Origin: an uncultured Bacteroidales bacterium
Lineage (GTDB): Bacteria > Bacteroidota > Bacteroidia > Bacteroidales > Bacteroidaceae
DNA: 64,000 bases
Direction of reading: 5' to 3'
Assembly: GCA_902802815.1 (NCBI GenBank)
Contig: CADCNQ010000005.1
Coordinates: forward strand, 62,001-126,000
Shown in pieces: positions 44,738 through 54,284 of the stretch. The position numbers and the translations under genes are program-made. The notes beneath the pieces are model-generated. The model was not told the DNA's origin, did no database searches, and saw nothing but the letters and a program-made list of their open reading frames with translations. Position 1 is the first letter of the stretch. Each line of letters opens with the position of its first letter.

Positions 44738-45936
44738 CAGCCTTCGGGGTATTCATATCCCTGTCGCTCCTCGCCCAGCACCACACAATAATGGACGAGA
44801 GTATACGCACGTTGCAAGTGAAGGTGAACGACGACAGGACTCTGCCGCCCGTCATTTCCCTCAACGGCAGTTCTGTTTTGAATATCGGCTGGGACCAGTT
44901 GTCCCATACCTACCATCGCTACACCTACCATCTCCAGCATTGCGACAAGATGTGGGAACCCTCGACAGAAATCTTCGAAAGCGACTGGCTCTCGGGCTTG
45001 AACGATCTGCCTGTGGATAATTATCGCACAAGTTTCAACACATCGCAACTCTACACCCACTACCAGCTGTCCATACCAAATAAGGATGTCCAACCACGCC
45101 TTTCCGGCAACTACAAACTGGAAATACGCGAAGACGACGAGTGTGTCATCGAGGTGCAGTTCTGCGTAGTGGACAAGGTGATGCCCATTTCCGTCGGCTG
45201 TTCCTCCAACACGGACATAGACTTCCAAAAGAACCACCAGCAACTTACCGTCGGTGTAAACTACAACGGAGTACGAGTCGTGGATGTAGACGAACAACTT
45301 TACATGCGTGTAATCCAGAACCGTCATTGGGATGAACGCGTAGAGGGAATCTACCCAAATATCCGGAAGGCCACAGGCATGGAGTTCAGCCACCACCGCG
45401 GCCTCATCTTTGAGGCAGGCAACGAGTTTCACAAATTCGAACTGCTCGACGTTCACAAGCCAGGACTTGGCATCGACTACATACGCTGGTACGACCCTTG
45501 GTGGCACATCACTCTCAACGAAGACCGTCCTGCCCGCGCCTATGTCAGCGACGAGGACCAGAACGGAACCTTTGTCATCCGTCGCAACTGGGACGAGGAC
45601 AACGACATCATGGCCGAATACGTCATCGTACACTTCTCCCTCAAAACCACTCCTTTGACCAATTCTGGAGACGTGTATGTCAGCGGACAGTGGACACTGG
45701 GCGAAAAGAGCGAGGAATACCGCATGGATTACAACATGGATCTTGGCATCTACGAGAAGGGTATTCTCATGAAGCAAGGCTACTATAATTACGAATACAT
45801 CCAGAGCAACGGTAGCACGAGCCGCACTATGGGCAGCTTCTACCAGACAGAAAATGAATATCAGATACTGCTTTATTACCGTGAGCAGGGCGGTCGCTAC
45901 GATCGTCTTGTCGGTTATGCCCTGGTGCACAGCTAA
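44713..45936 (+). CDS. DUF5103, type IX secretion system plug protein
   Basis: 407 residues. A signal peptide (about 1-21, ...LLAQ) is followed by a beta-rich protein with DESIRTLQVKVNDDRTLPPVISLNGSSVLNIGWDQLSHTYHRYTYHLQHCD at the start and a second domain ending YNYEYIQ...LLYYREQGGRYDRLVGYALV. This is the DUF5103 family, whose Flavobacterium member caps the SprA translocon of the T9SS. The gene starts inside pqqD-like (25-base overlap), and its last 83 bases overlap the start of the DUF1460 gene. Confidence 0.82.
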   Translation: MARIRTLLTAFGVFISLSLLAQHHTIMDESIRTLQVKVNDDRTLPPVISLNGSSVLNIGWDQLSHTYHRYTYHLQHCDKMWEPSTEIFESDWLSGLNDLPVDNYRTSFNTSQLYTHYQLSIPNKDVQPRLSGNYKLEIREDDECVIEVQFCVVDKVMPISVGCSSNTDIDFQKNHQQLTVGVNYNGVRVVDVDEQLYMRVIQNRHWDERVEGIYPNIRKATGMEFSHHRGLIFEAGNEFHKFELLDVHKPGLGIDYIRWYDPWWHITLNEDRPARAYVSDEDQNGTFVIRRNWDEDNDIMAEYVIVHFSLKTTPLTNSGDVYVSGQWTLGEKSEEYRMDYNMDLGIYEKGILMKQGYYNYEYIQSNGSTSRTMGSFYQTENEYQILLYYREQGGRYDRLVGYALVHS

Positions 45937-46729
45937 TGCAGAGAGCGACTCGCTGCGCGTGGTGGACTTGCTACAACGGGGATGTACCCTCGAAAAGGGT
46001 GCCAATCTCATGCTGTGGTACGGAAAGGAGTTCATCGGCACACCCTACAAGGCACAGACTCTCGAGATAAATTCCACAGAGCAACTCGTGGTAAACCTCC
46101 GTGCGATGGATTGCACCACTTTCGTTGAAACCGTTGCCGCCCTCACTCTCACCACCCGCGAGGGTTCCACATCCTTCGCCGACTTCAGGAAAAACCTGCA
46201 ACGCCTGCGCTATCATCTCGGTCTGCTGGACGGATATGCCTCGCGTAACCATTATTTCCAATGGTGGATAGACAGCAACGCACAGATGGGACTAATCGAG
46301 GAGATTCGCCCCACAGTTAACACCCGCCCCATGACACTGCACCTTAATTATATGTCGCGCCACGTGAATTCTTATCCCATGCTGAAAGACGACCCCACAG
46401 CACAGCGCCTTATCAGCGGGCACGAGAAAACAAGCAGCAATCATACGGTGTTCTATCTGCCCAAGAGCGAAGTAGGTAAAGATGCCAAAACCCTCGGATT
46501 CATCGAGAGTGGTGACATCCTCGTCATCACCACCTCAAAAGAAGGACTCGACTGCTCCCATCTTGGTATTGCCGTGTGGGGACGCGATGGGAAACTGCAT
46601 CTTCTCAATGCTTCACAGATACGCAAGAAAGTGGTGGTGGAGCCTCACACGCTATTCGACTACATGCTGCGGCATTCCACGCAAACTGGCATCAGAATCG
46701 TCCGTCTCCGCGCCAACAAGGTGAAATAG
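45854..46729 (+). CDS. DUF1460 NlpC/P60-like (N-acetylmuramoyl-L-alanine amidase-like) hydrolase
   Basis: 291 residues. The signal peptide (MNIRYCFITVSRAVATIVL..., cut near 29 after TANA) is encoded within the end of the DUF5103 gene in another frame. The catalytic region is YGKEFIGTPYKAQTLE then LRAMDCTTFVETVAAL with Cys near 88, and a His in LDCSHLGIAVWG near 238. DUF1460 proteins are papain-like amidases acting on cell-wall peptides in the periplasm. If the first start were not used, translation would lack a signal, so the overlap seems real. Confidence 0.82.
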   Translation: MNIRYCFITVSRAVATIVLSVMPWCTANAESDSLRVVDLLQRGCTLEKGANLMLWYGKEFIGTPYKAQTLEINSTEQLVVNLRAMDCTTFVETVAALTLTTREGSTSFADFRKNLQRLRYHLGLLDGYASRNHYFQWWIDSNAQMGLIEEIRPTVNTRPMTLHLNYMSRHVNSYPMLKDDPTAQRLISGHEKTSSNHTVFYLPKSEVGKDAKTLGFIESGDILVITTSKEGLDCSHLGIAVWGRDGKLHLLNASQIRKKVVVEPHTLFDYMLRHSTQTGIRIVRLRANKVK

Positions 46730-46781
46730 TAGTTTCTGACGGGCACTGACAGCTATACGGAAGGGTAGCTTTTACTCATTT

Positions 46782-46816
46782 TCACGACTTCACGACATTC
46801 ACAACATTCGCGACAT
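46782..46816. repeat. 9-bp tandem repeat upstream of serB
   Basis: Four units (TCACGACT, TCACGACAT, TCACAACAT, TCGCGACAT), the last joining the TTG of the serB promoter. Confidence 0.7.
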
Positions 46817-46845
46817 TGCTGTTTCATTTTTTTTTCGTATCTTTG
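46816..46845 (+). promoter_or_regulatory. promoter of serB
   Basis: TTG at 46816-46818, a 19-base spacer and TATCTTTG at 46838-46845, 23 bases before the ATG. Full consensus match. Confidence 0.75.
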
Positions 46846-46868
46846 CTGCCAAAATCGAACTACACATC

Positions 46869-48101
46869 ATGGCTCAGGAACTCATTCTCATCCGAATCAC
46901 CGGTGAAGACCGGCCTGGACTCACCGCAAGCATCATGGGAATACTCGCCCAATACGATGCCGACATCATGGATATCGGACAAGCCGACATTCACAAGACG
47001 CTATCTCTCGGACTTCTCATCCGCGTGGACGAGCAGAACAGTGGTCCCCTGATGAAGAACGTACTGTTCAAGACAGCAGAGTTGGGGGTCAACGTGCGCT
47101 TTTTCCCTGTCTCCAACGACGATTACAACGCATGGGTAGGCCGCCAAGGCAAAAACCGCTACATACTCACCGTACTGGGCAGACGTCTGGAAGCCCGTCA
47201 AATAGAAGCTGTCACAAAAGTTATTGCAGAGCAAGATCTCAATATCGACTCCATACGCCGACTCACCGGCCGTCCTCCACTTGACGAAAACGCGGAGGAC
47301 CCAAATGCAACTCGCAACAAGGCCTGCATCGAATTCTCCCTGCGAGGCACCCCGCGCGACCGCAGTGAAATGCAGCGTGAACTGCTCAAGATGAGCAGCA
47401 AGATGGCTATGGACTGCTCGTTCCAGCAGGACAATATGTACCGCCGCATGCGACGGCTCATCTGCTTCGATATGGATTCCACGCTGATTCAGGCTGAATG
47501 CATCGACGAACTGGCCGCACGTCACGGTGTGGGTGAAAAGGTAGCAGCCATCACAGAGAGAGCCATGCGGGGCGAGATAGATTTCAAGGAATCGTTCACC
47601 GAGCGCGTTGCTCTGCTTAAAGGACTGGATGTGTCCGTCATGCAGGACATCGCAGAGCATCTGCCCATAACGGAAGGTGCAGAGCGGCTGATGGCAGTGC
47701 TTAAGAAATACGGCTACAAGATTGCCATACTTTCCGGTGGATTCACTTTCTTCGGCGAATACCTGCAGAAAAAACTTGGAATCGACTACGTATATGCCAA
47801 CGAGCTGGAAGTGGGAGAAGACGGCAAACTCACCGGTCGCTACGTAGGCGACATCGTTGACGGCACACGCAAGGCAGAACTCTTGCGCCTCATTGCCCAG
47901 GTGGAGAAAGTGGATCTGGCACAAACCATTGCCGTGGGCGATGGAGCAAACGACCTGCCGATGCTCTCCCTTGCAGGCTTGGGCATAGCCTTCCACGCAA
48001 AGCCGCGCGTAGTGGCCGACGCAAAACAGAGCATCAACACGATCGGTCTTGACGGTGTGCTCTACTTCCTCGGATTCAAAGATTCATACCTCGATATATG
48101 A
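46869..48101 (+). CDS. serB: phosphoserine phosphatase SerB with N-terminal ACT domains
   Basis: 410 residues. Two ACT-like domains (about 1-90 and 95-175; ILIRITGEDRPGLTASIMGIL) are followed by the HAD core: FDMDSTLIQAECIDELA near 198 (nucleophile DxD), ILSGGFTFF near 291 and AVGDGANDLPML near 357. It makes serine from phosphoserine in the last step of the pathway; the ACT part probably binds an amino acid effector. It has a good promoter and overlaps the acyl-CoA synthetase gene by 4 bases. Confidence 0.94.
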   Translation: MAQELILIRITGEDRPGLTASIMGILAQYDADIMDIGQADIHKTLSLGLLIRVDEQNSGPLMKNVLFKTAELGVNVRFFPVSNDDYNAWVGRQGKNRYILTVLGRRLEARQIEAVTKVIAEQDLNIDSIRRLTGRPPLDENAEDPNATRNKACIEFSLRGTPRDRSEMQRELLKMSSKMAMDCSFQQDNMYRRMRRLICFDMDSTLIQAECIDELAARHGVGEKVAAITERAMRGEIDFKESFTERVALLKGLDVSVMQDIAEHLPITEGAERLMAVLKKYGYKIAILSGGFTFFGEYLQKKLGIDYVYANELEVGEDGKLTGRYVGDIVDGTRKAELLRLIAQVEKVDLAQTIAVGDGANDLPMLSLAGLGIAFHAKPRVVADAKQSINTIGLDGVLYFLGFKDSYLDI

Positions 48102-49987
48102 AGAAAACCATAATAGATGCTTTCGAGCATTCTGTATCTACCTTCCCGGACAACACTTTTCTCCTGGAAAAGGTAGGAAAAGAGTGGACACGAACCACAT
48201 ATAAGGAAACGCAGCGCGAGGTATATCGCCTGGGCGCAGGACTGCAGGCCCTCGGTGTCAGCAGCGGAGACAATATGGCACTACTGTCCGAAGGGCGCAA
48301 TCTGTGGATTATCTCCGAGTTGGCAATGTTCTATGCCGGTGCTGTGAATGTACCACTCTCCATCAAACTGGAGGAAGCAGGCGATTTGCTCTTCCGCCTG
48401 GAGCACAGCGATGCGCGCTATGTCATCGTAAGCGGCAACCAACTGCGCAAAATACGCGGCATCATTGCAAAATTACCCAAGGTGGAGCGTGTCATAGTGC
48501 TAGACAAGCAGACCGAATACGCGCCGAAAGAAGTCTTCGTGGACGATGTAATGCTAATGGGCGACCGTTTTATTGAAGAAAAAGGGTTGGAACAAATGCT
48601 TTCCGTCGGCCAAGCACTCAAAAACGACACTTTAGCCACCATCACCTATACCAGCGGTACCACCGCCGATCCAAAAGGTGTGTGCCTCACGCATCGCAAC
48701 TATACGGCCAACGTGGAACAGAGTCTTTCACTCATTCCCATTGACGACACCTGGCGTACACTGATTATTCTGCCGCTGGACCATTGCTTCGCCCATGTCT
48801 GCGGCTTTTATTGCATAATGGAGCGAGGAGCATCGTGTGCTACTGTGCAGGTGGGACGCACCCCGATGGAAACGCTCAAAAACATTCCCGTCAACATCAG
48901 AGAGATTGCTCCGGACTTCATCCTCTCCGTACCAGCTTTGGCTAAAAGTTTCAAGAAGAATATTGAGGGCGGCATACAGAAACAAGGAAAGGTTGCTTTA
49001 AAACTCTTCAAATGGGGCAAGGCTGTGCGCCAATGTTACTTCGGCGAGAGCAACCTTGACGGAAAAGGGTGGCGCAGGATGCTGATACCTCTGGTGTGGC
49101 TCTTCGACCAAATCCTTTTCAATAAGGTGAGGGCTGGATTTGGCGGCAGAATGCGTTTCTTCGTCGGTGGCGGAGCACTGCTCGACAAAGACCTGCAACA
49201 CTTCTACATCGGCATCGGTCTGCCTATGTTCCAAGGCTACGGACTCTCGGAAGCCACACCCGTCATCTCCAGCAACACTGCTGACCGTTATCGATTCGGT
49301 TCATCTGGACGTCTGGTCTCTCCCATTGAGGTACGCATCTGCGATGATAACGGAAAAGACCTGCCCACCGGACAGATGGGTGAAATCGTGGTTAAAGGCG
49401 AAAACGTTATGGCTGGATATTGGAAAAACCCGGGAGCCACTGCTGATACAGTCAAGGACGGATGGCTCTATACCGGCGATTTGGGATACATGTCGGAAGA
49501 AGGGTTGCTCTACGTCAAAGGACGGTTCAAGAGCCTGCTCATCTCGGCCGACGGAGAGAAATACAGCCCGGAGGGTATTGAGGAGTCACTTGTACAACAC
49601 TGCGAAGCCATCGACCAAATCATGCTTTACAATAACCAGAGTCCCATCACATCTGCCCTTATAGTGCCCGCAAAAGACAAATTGACACGCATGGGTTACG
49701 ACTTGAGTAAAGAACAGGGATGTCGCGATGCGCTCGCTGAGATTGACCGCGAAATACGCCAGTTCCTCAAGGGAGGTGCATTCTACGGACAATTCCCGGA
49801 ACGTTGGCTGCCCGGCACTTTTGCCGTACTCAGCGAACCATTCTCCGAGCAGAACCACATGATAAACTCCACCATGAAACTCGTCCGTCCCAAGGTGGAG
49901 CAGATATACAAGGAGCGATTGGAATACGTCTATACCAGTGAAGGGCGCAAAATTGACAATCCCTTAAACATCAACGCCCTTGGCTAA
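48098..49987 (+). CDS. AMP-forming long-chain acyl-CoA synthetase
   Basis: 629 residues. ANL-superfamily motifs: TITYTSGTTADPKGVCLTHRNY (P-loop, near 185), FQGYGLSEATPVIS near 383, WLYTGDLGYMSEEGLLYVKGRFKSLLISADGEKYSPEGIEE near 455. This is the FadD/AAE15-like group common in Bacteroidales. It activates fatty acids as CoA (or possibly ACP) thioesters at the membrane. The first ATG overlaps the serB stop; the last 8 bases overlap the flippase gene. Confidence 0.9.
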   Translation: MKKTIIDAFEHSVSTFPDNTFLLEKVGKEWTRTTYKETQREVYRLGAGLQALGVSSGDNMALLSEGRNLWIISELAMFYAGAVNVPLSIKLEEAGDLLFRLEHSDARYVIVSGNQLRKIRGIIAKLPKVERVIVLDKQTEYAPKEVFVDDVMLMGDRFIEEKGLEQMLSVGQALKNDTLATITYTSGTTADPKGVCLTHRNYTANVEQSLSLIPIDDTWRTLIILPLDHCFAHVCGFYCIMERGASCATVQVGRTPMETLKNIPVNIREIAPDFILSVPALAKSFKKNIEGGIQKQGKVALKLFKWGKAVRQCYFGESNLDGKGWRRMLIPLVWLFDQILFNKVRAGFGGRMRFFVGGGALLDKDLQHFYIGIGLPMFQGYGLSEATPVISSNTADRYRFGSSGRLVSPIEVRICDDNGKDLPTGQMGEIVVKGENVMAGYWKNPGATADTVKDGWLYTGDLGYMSEEGLLYVKGRFKSLLISADGEKYSPEGIEESLVQHCEAIDQIMLYNNQSPITSALIVPAKDKLTRMGYDLSKEQGCRDALAEIDREIRQFLKGGAFYGQFPERWLPGTFAVLSEPFSEQNHMINSTMKLVRPKVEQIYKERLEYVYTSEGRKIDNPLNINALG

Positions 49988-51329
49988 TCGCGTTTCACTT
50001 TCTCACGTGCTCAAATACACTGGCGTATTTGGCGGCGTCCAGGTGCTGAAAGCCTTGGCCAGTCTCATACGCAACAAACTGGCTGCTATACTTTTGGGTA
50101 CGGCGGGCATGGGACTCAACGCGGTGTTTCAAAACATCGGTGAGCTGATATATTCGGCCACCAACATGGGTATTCCATTCAGCAGCACACGCAACCTCTC
50201 CGAGTCTTACGAGCAGCAGGACAGCAGCGCTACGACAGATTTGGTGCAAGTCATCCGCACCTGGGCTCTTTGGACGGCACTCGTCGCGGCTCTCATCTGC
50301 CTTCTCGGCGCCTGGGGGCTCGACTGGTATTTCTTTTCCGATAACAGCCACAGTCATCTACTCGAAATCATGCTGCTGAGCCTCTATGTTATGAGCCTGC
50401 CGCTTGAGGCTGCTGAATGCGCTATTCTCAAAGGCACCCGCCAACTCAAAAGTGTGGCCACAGTAGAAACCGTTGCCGCCTTCGGCACCATTCTCTGCAC
50501 CATCCCATTCTATTGGCTTTGGGGCTTGAAGGGAGTGGCCGTTTCCCTGGTAGTGTGTGGATGGATGGTAGTGGGCGTGCACGCCTACTACACACTTCGC
50601 ATGTACCCCTACCGCGTCAAACCTTTTCATGCTGATATGTTGTACGACGGGGCTCCGCTTCTCAGCCTTGGCATCCCTTATATGATGGCTGCAGCAGTTG
50701 GTGCCCTCTCCACCAGTCTCATCTACGGATTTCTTTCCGGAGAGAGTGAAATCGGCATGTACAAGGCGGCCTACAGTATGATTGTCACCTACGCCGGAAT
50801 GGCTTTCGTTGCGCTGGACAACGACTTTTTCCCCCGCCTGGCCGCCATCAACAACAATTTGAACAACCGCAACTACGCCATCAACCAGCAGATACAGGTA
50901 TGCTGTATGCTCTCCGGCATCATGATGAGTTTTATGGTGATGATTATGCCCTGGCTCATCGAAATTCTTCTCTCCCGTGAATTCCTGCCTGCTGTCCCCA
51001 TGGCAACAGCCGGAGCATTCTACATTTATATGCGTTCCGTCAATCTTCCACTGGGGTATCTTTCTCTGGCTCGCGGCGAGAGTAAGGTGTTCCTGCTTAT
51101 GGAGGTTCTCTACGACATTCTGGCCGTAGCGCTCGTTGGTGCCGGATACAAATTGTACGGCCTTTTGGGATGCGGCATCGCACTTTCGTCCGCCGGCATC
51201 GCAGAGTCGCTCATCCTGCTATTCACCTATGGAATCCGCTATCAGTTCCGTTTGGAGCACAAGACTGTTTTCTACCTCATCGGGATGTCAGTACTTTTAG
51301 GACTCTCCATCATTGCCGCAATATCATGA
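49980..51329 (+). CDS. Wzx/O-antigen-translocase-like flippase
   Basis: 449 residues with 12 or more membrane helices, beginning MANRVSLSHVLKYTGVFGGVQVLKALASLIRNKLAAILLGTAGMGL, as in WzxE-like translocases of Bacteroidales. The start is a TTG at 49980, inside the last codons of the acyl-CoA synthetase gene. It moves a lipid-linked glycan across the inner membrane and is the second flippase of the window. It overlaps the GT2 gene as ATGA. Confidence 0.87.
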   Translation: MANRVSLSHVLKYTGVFGGVQVLKALASLIRNKLAAILLGTAGMGLNAVFQNIGELIYSATNMGIPFSSTRNLSESYEQQDSSATTDLVQVIRTWALWTALVAALICLLGAWGLDWYFFSDNSHSHLLEIMLLSLYVMSLPLEAAECAILKGTRQLKSVATVETVAAFGTILCTIPFYWLWGLKGVAVSLVVCGWMVVGVHAYYTLRMYPYRVKPFHADMLYDGAPLLSLGIPYMMAAAVGALSTSLIYGFLSGESEIGMYKAAYSMIVTYAGMAFVALDNDFFPRLAAINNNLNNRNYAINQQIQVCCMLSGIMMSFMVMIMPWLIEILLSREFLPAVPMATAGAFYIYMRSVNLPLGYLSLARGESKVFLLMEVLYDILAVALVGAGYKLYGLLGCGIALSSAGIAESLILLFTYGIRYQFRLEHKTVFYLIGMSVLLGLSIIAAIS

Positions 51330-52336
51330 AGATTTCCGTTTTAATGGCGGTCTATAACAGCGAGAAATGGCTGCCACAGGCTCTTCAGTCGATACTTGTC
51401 GACCAAACCCATCAGGATGTCGAACTCATTGCCATTGACGACTGCAGCACCGACCGTTCACCCGAAATTCTGACCGAATGGCAGGCACGGGACGTCCGGC
51501 TGAAGGTGTTGCGCACACCAGTCAACAGAGGTCAGGCTGTTGCCCGCAATCTCGGTATTGCAAACATCACCGGTGACGTGGTCTGTATGGTGGACAGCGA
51601 CGACTGGTTGGATTCCAAAGCTCTCGAACTTATCATTCAGCCATTTGAAAAGAATCCGGATGTGGATTGTGCACTCTTTCGTCTGGTCAAAGACTATGGT
51701 AATGGCAGACAAAAAGACTACGATATACCCTATCAGGACGGCGATGTCATAGACGGTGAAAAAGCTTTCAGACAAAGTCTCACATGGATAATTCACGGTC
51801 TCTATGCAATCAGGAGTGACATACAGAGAAAGTTCCCCTACGATGAGAGCACCCGCCTCTACAGCGACGACAACACCACGAGGATTCACTATCTCCACAG
51901 CCGAAAAGTCGCTTTCACCGGCGGCACTTATTACTACAGGCAACATGAAGAGAGCCACACGGCGCGCCTTTCCATGGACCGCTTCCTTTATATGGAAGCC
52001 AACCTCAGTATGAAGCGCCAACTGGAACAGGAACACGTCTCCCCGGACATTCTTCGTCTGTACGAAGAGCACCGTTGGCTCAATTACATCGGTCAGTGGG
52101 CCCTCTATTATTATAATAAGGAATACTTCAACGCCACAGAGCGCAAGGAGATTCTCAAGCGCCTTAACACCTGCCACACCACTTTCTCCGGACAGCCGCA
52201 CCGCCTGAAATTCGGTTACATCCGTCTATCACCCTATGCTCTGTTTGTCTTGCAGGAAAAGCTCTATTTTACGCTGCGTTCCATAATGGAATGGTATAGG
52301 CGCTCATACTGTTGCGCCACCTGTACAAAGTCATAG
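51326..52336 (+). CDS. family 2 (GT-A) glycosyltransferase
   Basis: 336 residues from the ATG at 51326 (ATGA overlap with the flippase). It shows SVLMAVYNSEKWLPQALQSIL at the start, ELIAIDDCSTDRSPEIL, NRGQAVARNLGI and VDSDDWLD with the DxD-type metal site near 91. The C-terminal part (about 200-330) is helical and aromatic. It transfers a sugar in the cytoplasm. The last 73 bases overlap the convergent GT4 gene at 52264. Confidence 0.88.
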   Translation: MKISVLMAVYNSEKWLPQALQSILVDQTHQDVELIAIDDCSTDRSPEILTEWQARDVRLKVLRTPVNRGQAVARNLGIANITGDVVCMVDSDDWLDSKALELIIQPFEKNPDVDCALFRLVKDYGNGRQKDYDIPYQDGDVIDGEKAFRQSLTWIIHGLYAIRSDIQRKFPYDESTRLYSDDNTTRIHYLHSRKVAFTGGTYYYRQHEESHTARLSMDRFLYMEANLSMKRQLEQEHVSPDILRLYEEHRWLNYIGQWALYYYNKEYFNATERKEILKRLNTCHTTFSGQPHRLKFGYIRLSPYALFVLQEKLYFTLRSIMEWYRRSYCCATCTKS

Positions 52337-53385
52337 TGACGGCGCACATAGATGACGGACTCTCTCTTCATCTCATCCACCTTCTCCGGATGAAGCACCA
52401 ATGACTCCAAAGCCCTGAAGACACTCTCCCGGGTGGGTTCCACATTGACAATCGGTCTCAGTTTCTTTTCGCCCAACAGTTCATAGTGTTCCGGCTCTCC
52501 TCCCCCTACCACGACGATTCCTTTTGACATTGCCAGCAAAGCATTCATCGCCGGAGCGTAGCCATAAAGCTGGTCTATCAGCACATCGCTGTCCTCTATA
52601 ATCCGACAGTATTCGTCAAACGGGAGTCCTTCTGCTACACGCAGTTCCATACGATCGGAATACTTTGCCTCCACCTCGCGGGCAACCTCCAGCATGATGT
52701 CCGTGCCCTTATAAGCCGAGCGCCCTTTGCTGATACCGATGAAAATGCGCAGCCTGCCGTCCGTCTTACGCGGCCGAACATTCTCGGAAATCACTATCGG
52801 GAAAGGAATATAGACGAGCTTGTTTTTCAGACGGCCCTCTTCCGCCAGTTCATAAGTGACGAAATATTCGTAGAGACCGGCAACAATAGCATCCGCATCT
52901 TGAGCAACGGCTTTGGTGAGAGCCTCCCGTGCAGTGCCTACCCACTCACGATAATCACTCTGAGCCACATCATCGCTTCGGCTCTCGTCCCCGATATTGA
53001 AATCGCTGTAGCGCATCGGACGCAACTCGTGATTTACACTCACCCAGTAGTAATCCATACCGAAAGCACACATCACCATTTTGCCGTTGTGACGACGGAG
53101 ATAGCGATAAAAAAGCATCATACGTTCGGCCTTCAATTCCAAAAACATCGGGTTTATAATTTGCACCACATCGTAGCCTCGCATCCGGGGCAATGCTTTC
53201 ATGAGACGCCATAGGAAAGATATCTTTCCCCAAAAGCCGCTCCGGCGACAGAGATCCACGTCTCTGGGATAGTTCTTCCACCCATCACCGTCGGACATTA
53301 CGCACACCTCATGGCCCAGCTTTCTCAAGCCGGCGGCCAAAGTGGTATGCACGTTGCTGTATTCACCCAGAAGCAATATCCTCAT
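52264..53385 (-). CDS. family 4-like (GT-B) glycosyltransferase
   Basis: 373 residues from the ATG 53385, which overlaps the upstream stop as ATGA; the longer frame to 53556 is antisense noise. Start MRILLLGEYSNVHTTLAAGLRKLGHEVCV, then RLRIFIGISKGRSAYKGTDIMLEVA near 214 and a GT4 nucleotide-sugar part (YGYAPAMNALLAMSKGIVVVGGGEPEHYEL near 272) in which the first E of E-x7-E is replaced. It is the last gene of the long minus-strand run. The 3' end overlaps the convergent GT2 gene by 73 bases. Confidence 0.85.
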   Translation of the reverse strand: MRILLLGEYSNVHTTLAAGLRKLGHEVCVMSDGDGWKNYPRDVDLCRRSGFWGKISFLWRLMKALPRMRGYDVVQIINPMFLELKAERMMLFYRYLRRHNGKMVMCAFGMDYYWVSVNHELRPMRYSDFNIGDESRSDDVAQSDYREWVGTAREALTKAVAQDADAIVAGLYEYFVTYELAEEGRLKNKLVYIPFPIVISENVRPRKTDGRLRIFIGISKGRSAYKGTDIMLEVAREVEAKYSDRMELRVAEGLPFDEYCRIIEDSDVLIDQLYGYAPAMNALLAMSKGIVVVGGGEPEHYELLGEKKLRPIVNVEPTRESVFRALESLVLHPEKVDEMKRESVIYVRRHYDFVQVAQQYERLYHSIMERSVK

Positions 53386-54284
53386 CGCCATAAACACAAC
53401 AGGTTTCTCAATCCGATAAAATCCAAGACAACAGCTTTCACCATCACTCGCCACCCCGTAAGGCGGAAAGGATTCACTCTGCGCGAAGGAAGCAGCACCT
53501 CTTTTCCACCAATTCTCCACAATGTGATATGCATATTGACTAAGGCCATATACCACGCATCATCAAGTTCAATTCCCAATATACGGGCGGCACGGAGATG
53601 GTTCCTGATTGCCAACGTCATACTGTCAACAGACGGCGTACTGCATATACCTTCCGGATTTGGAGTATAGTGATAGAGCCCGTAGGGAATTGTTGCCACC
53701 AAGCGCATTCTCAACATCAGCGAGGGCAACAGATATATATCCTCATGATATTCTCCGTCCGGGAATCGCAGCCCGTCGAAAAGCGTGCGTCTGAAGACCT
53801 TGCACCACACAGCGCAGCGCTCCCATTGGCGATGTGTGAGCCAATACTCGCCCACTCTTCCGTTCAGTCGCGAGATGCCTGTCGCCACAGGGTCCTTCAT
53901 ACGTTTCCCACCGTATTCTACGGGAAACTCCACCATATCTATCCGGTCTGAATCCAACGTCTCGCCCAAGAAACGGGAGACTGCCTCATAGGTGGTATCG
54001 TCAATGTAGTCGTCACTGTCAACAAAGGTGACCCACTCTCCCTTCACCTCTGCCAATCCAGCGTTACGGGCAGAAGACAATCCACCGTTCTTCTTATGAA
54101 TCACTCTGATTCGACGGTCTCTTTCTGCCCATTCGTCACAAAGTGCAGGACAGCGGTCAGAACTTCCGTCATCCACTAGGATAATATCCAGGTCGCGATA
54201 TGTCTGACGGGTCACACTCTCAAGGCAACGGTTCAGTGTGCTCTCTACGCGATAAACAGGTATTATGACAGAAAGTGTTCCCAT
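53382..54284 (-). CDS. family 2 (GT-A) glycosyltransferase
   Basis: 300 residues: LSVIIPVYRVESTLNRCLESVTRQTYRDLDIILVDDGSSDRCP, NGGLSSARNAGLAE near 66 and FVDSDDYIDDTTY near 87 (metal site). The second half contains RCAVWCKVFRRTLF and EDIYLLPSLMLR, as in EpsH/WaaV-type transferases. It overlaps the GT4 gene upstream by 22 bases and the next gene by 4. It is cytoplasmic; donor unknown. Confidence 0.92.
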   Translation of the reverse strand: MGTLSVIIPVYRVESTLNRCLESVTRQTYRDLDIILVDDGSSDRCPALCDEWAERDRRIRVIHKKNGGLSSARNAGLAEVKGEWVTFVDSDDYIDDTTYEAVSRFLGETLDSDRIDMVEFPVEYGGKRMKDPVATGISRLNGRVGEYWLTHRQWERCAVWCKVFRRTLFDGLRFPDGEYHEDIYLLPSLMLRMRLVATIPYGLYHYTPNPEGICSTPSVDSMTLAIRNHLRAARILGIELDDAWYMALVNMHITLWRIGGKEVLLPSRRVNPFRLTGWRVMVKAVVLDFIGLRNLLCLWR

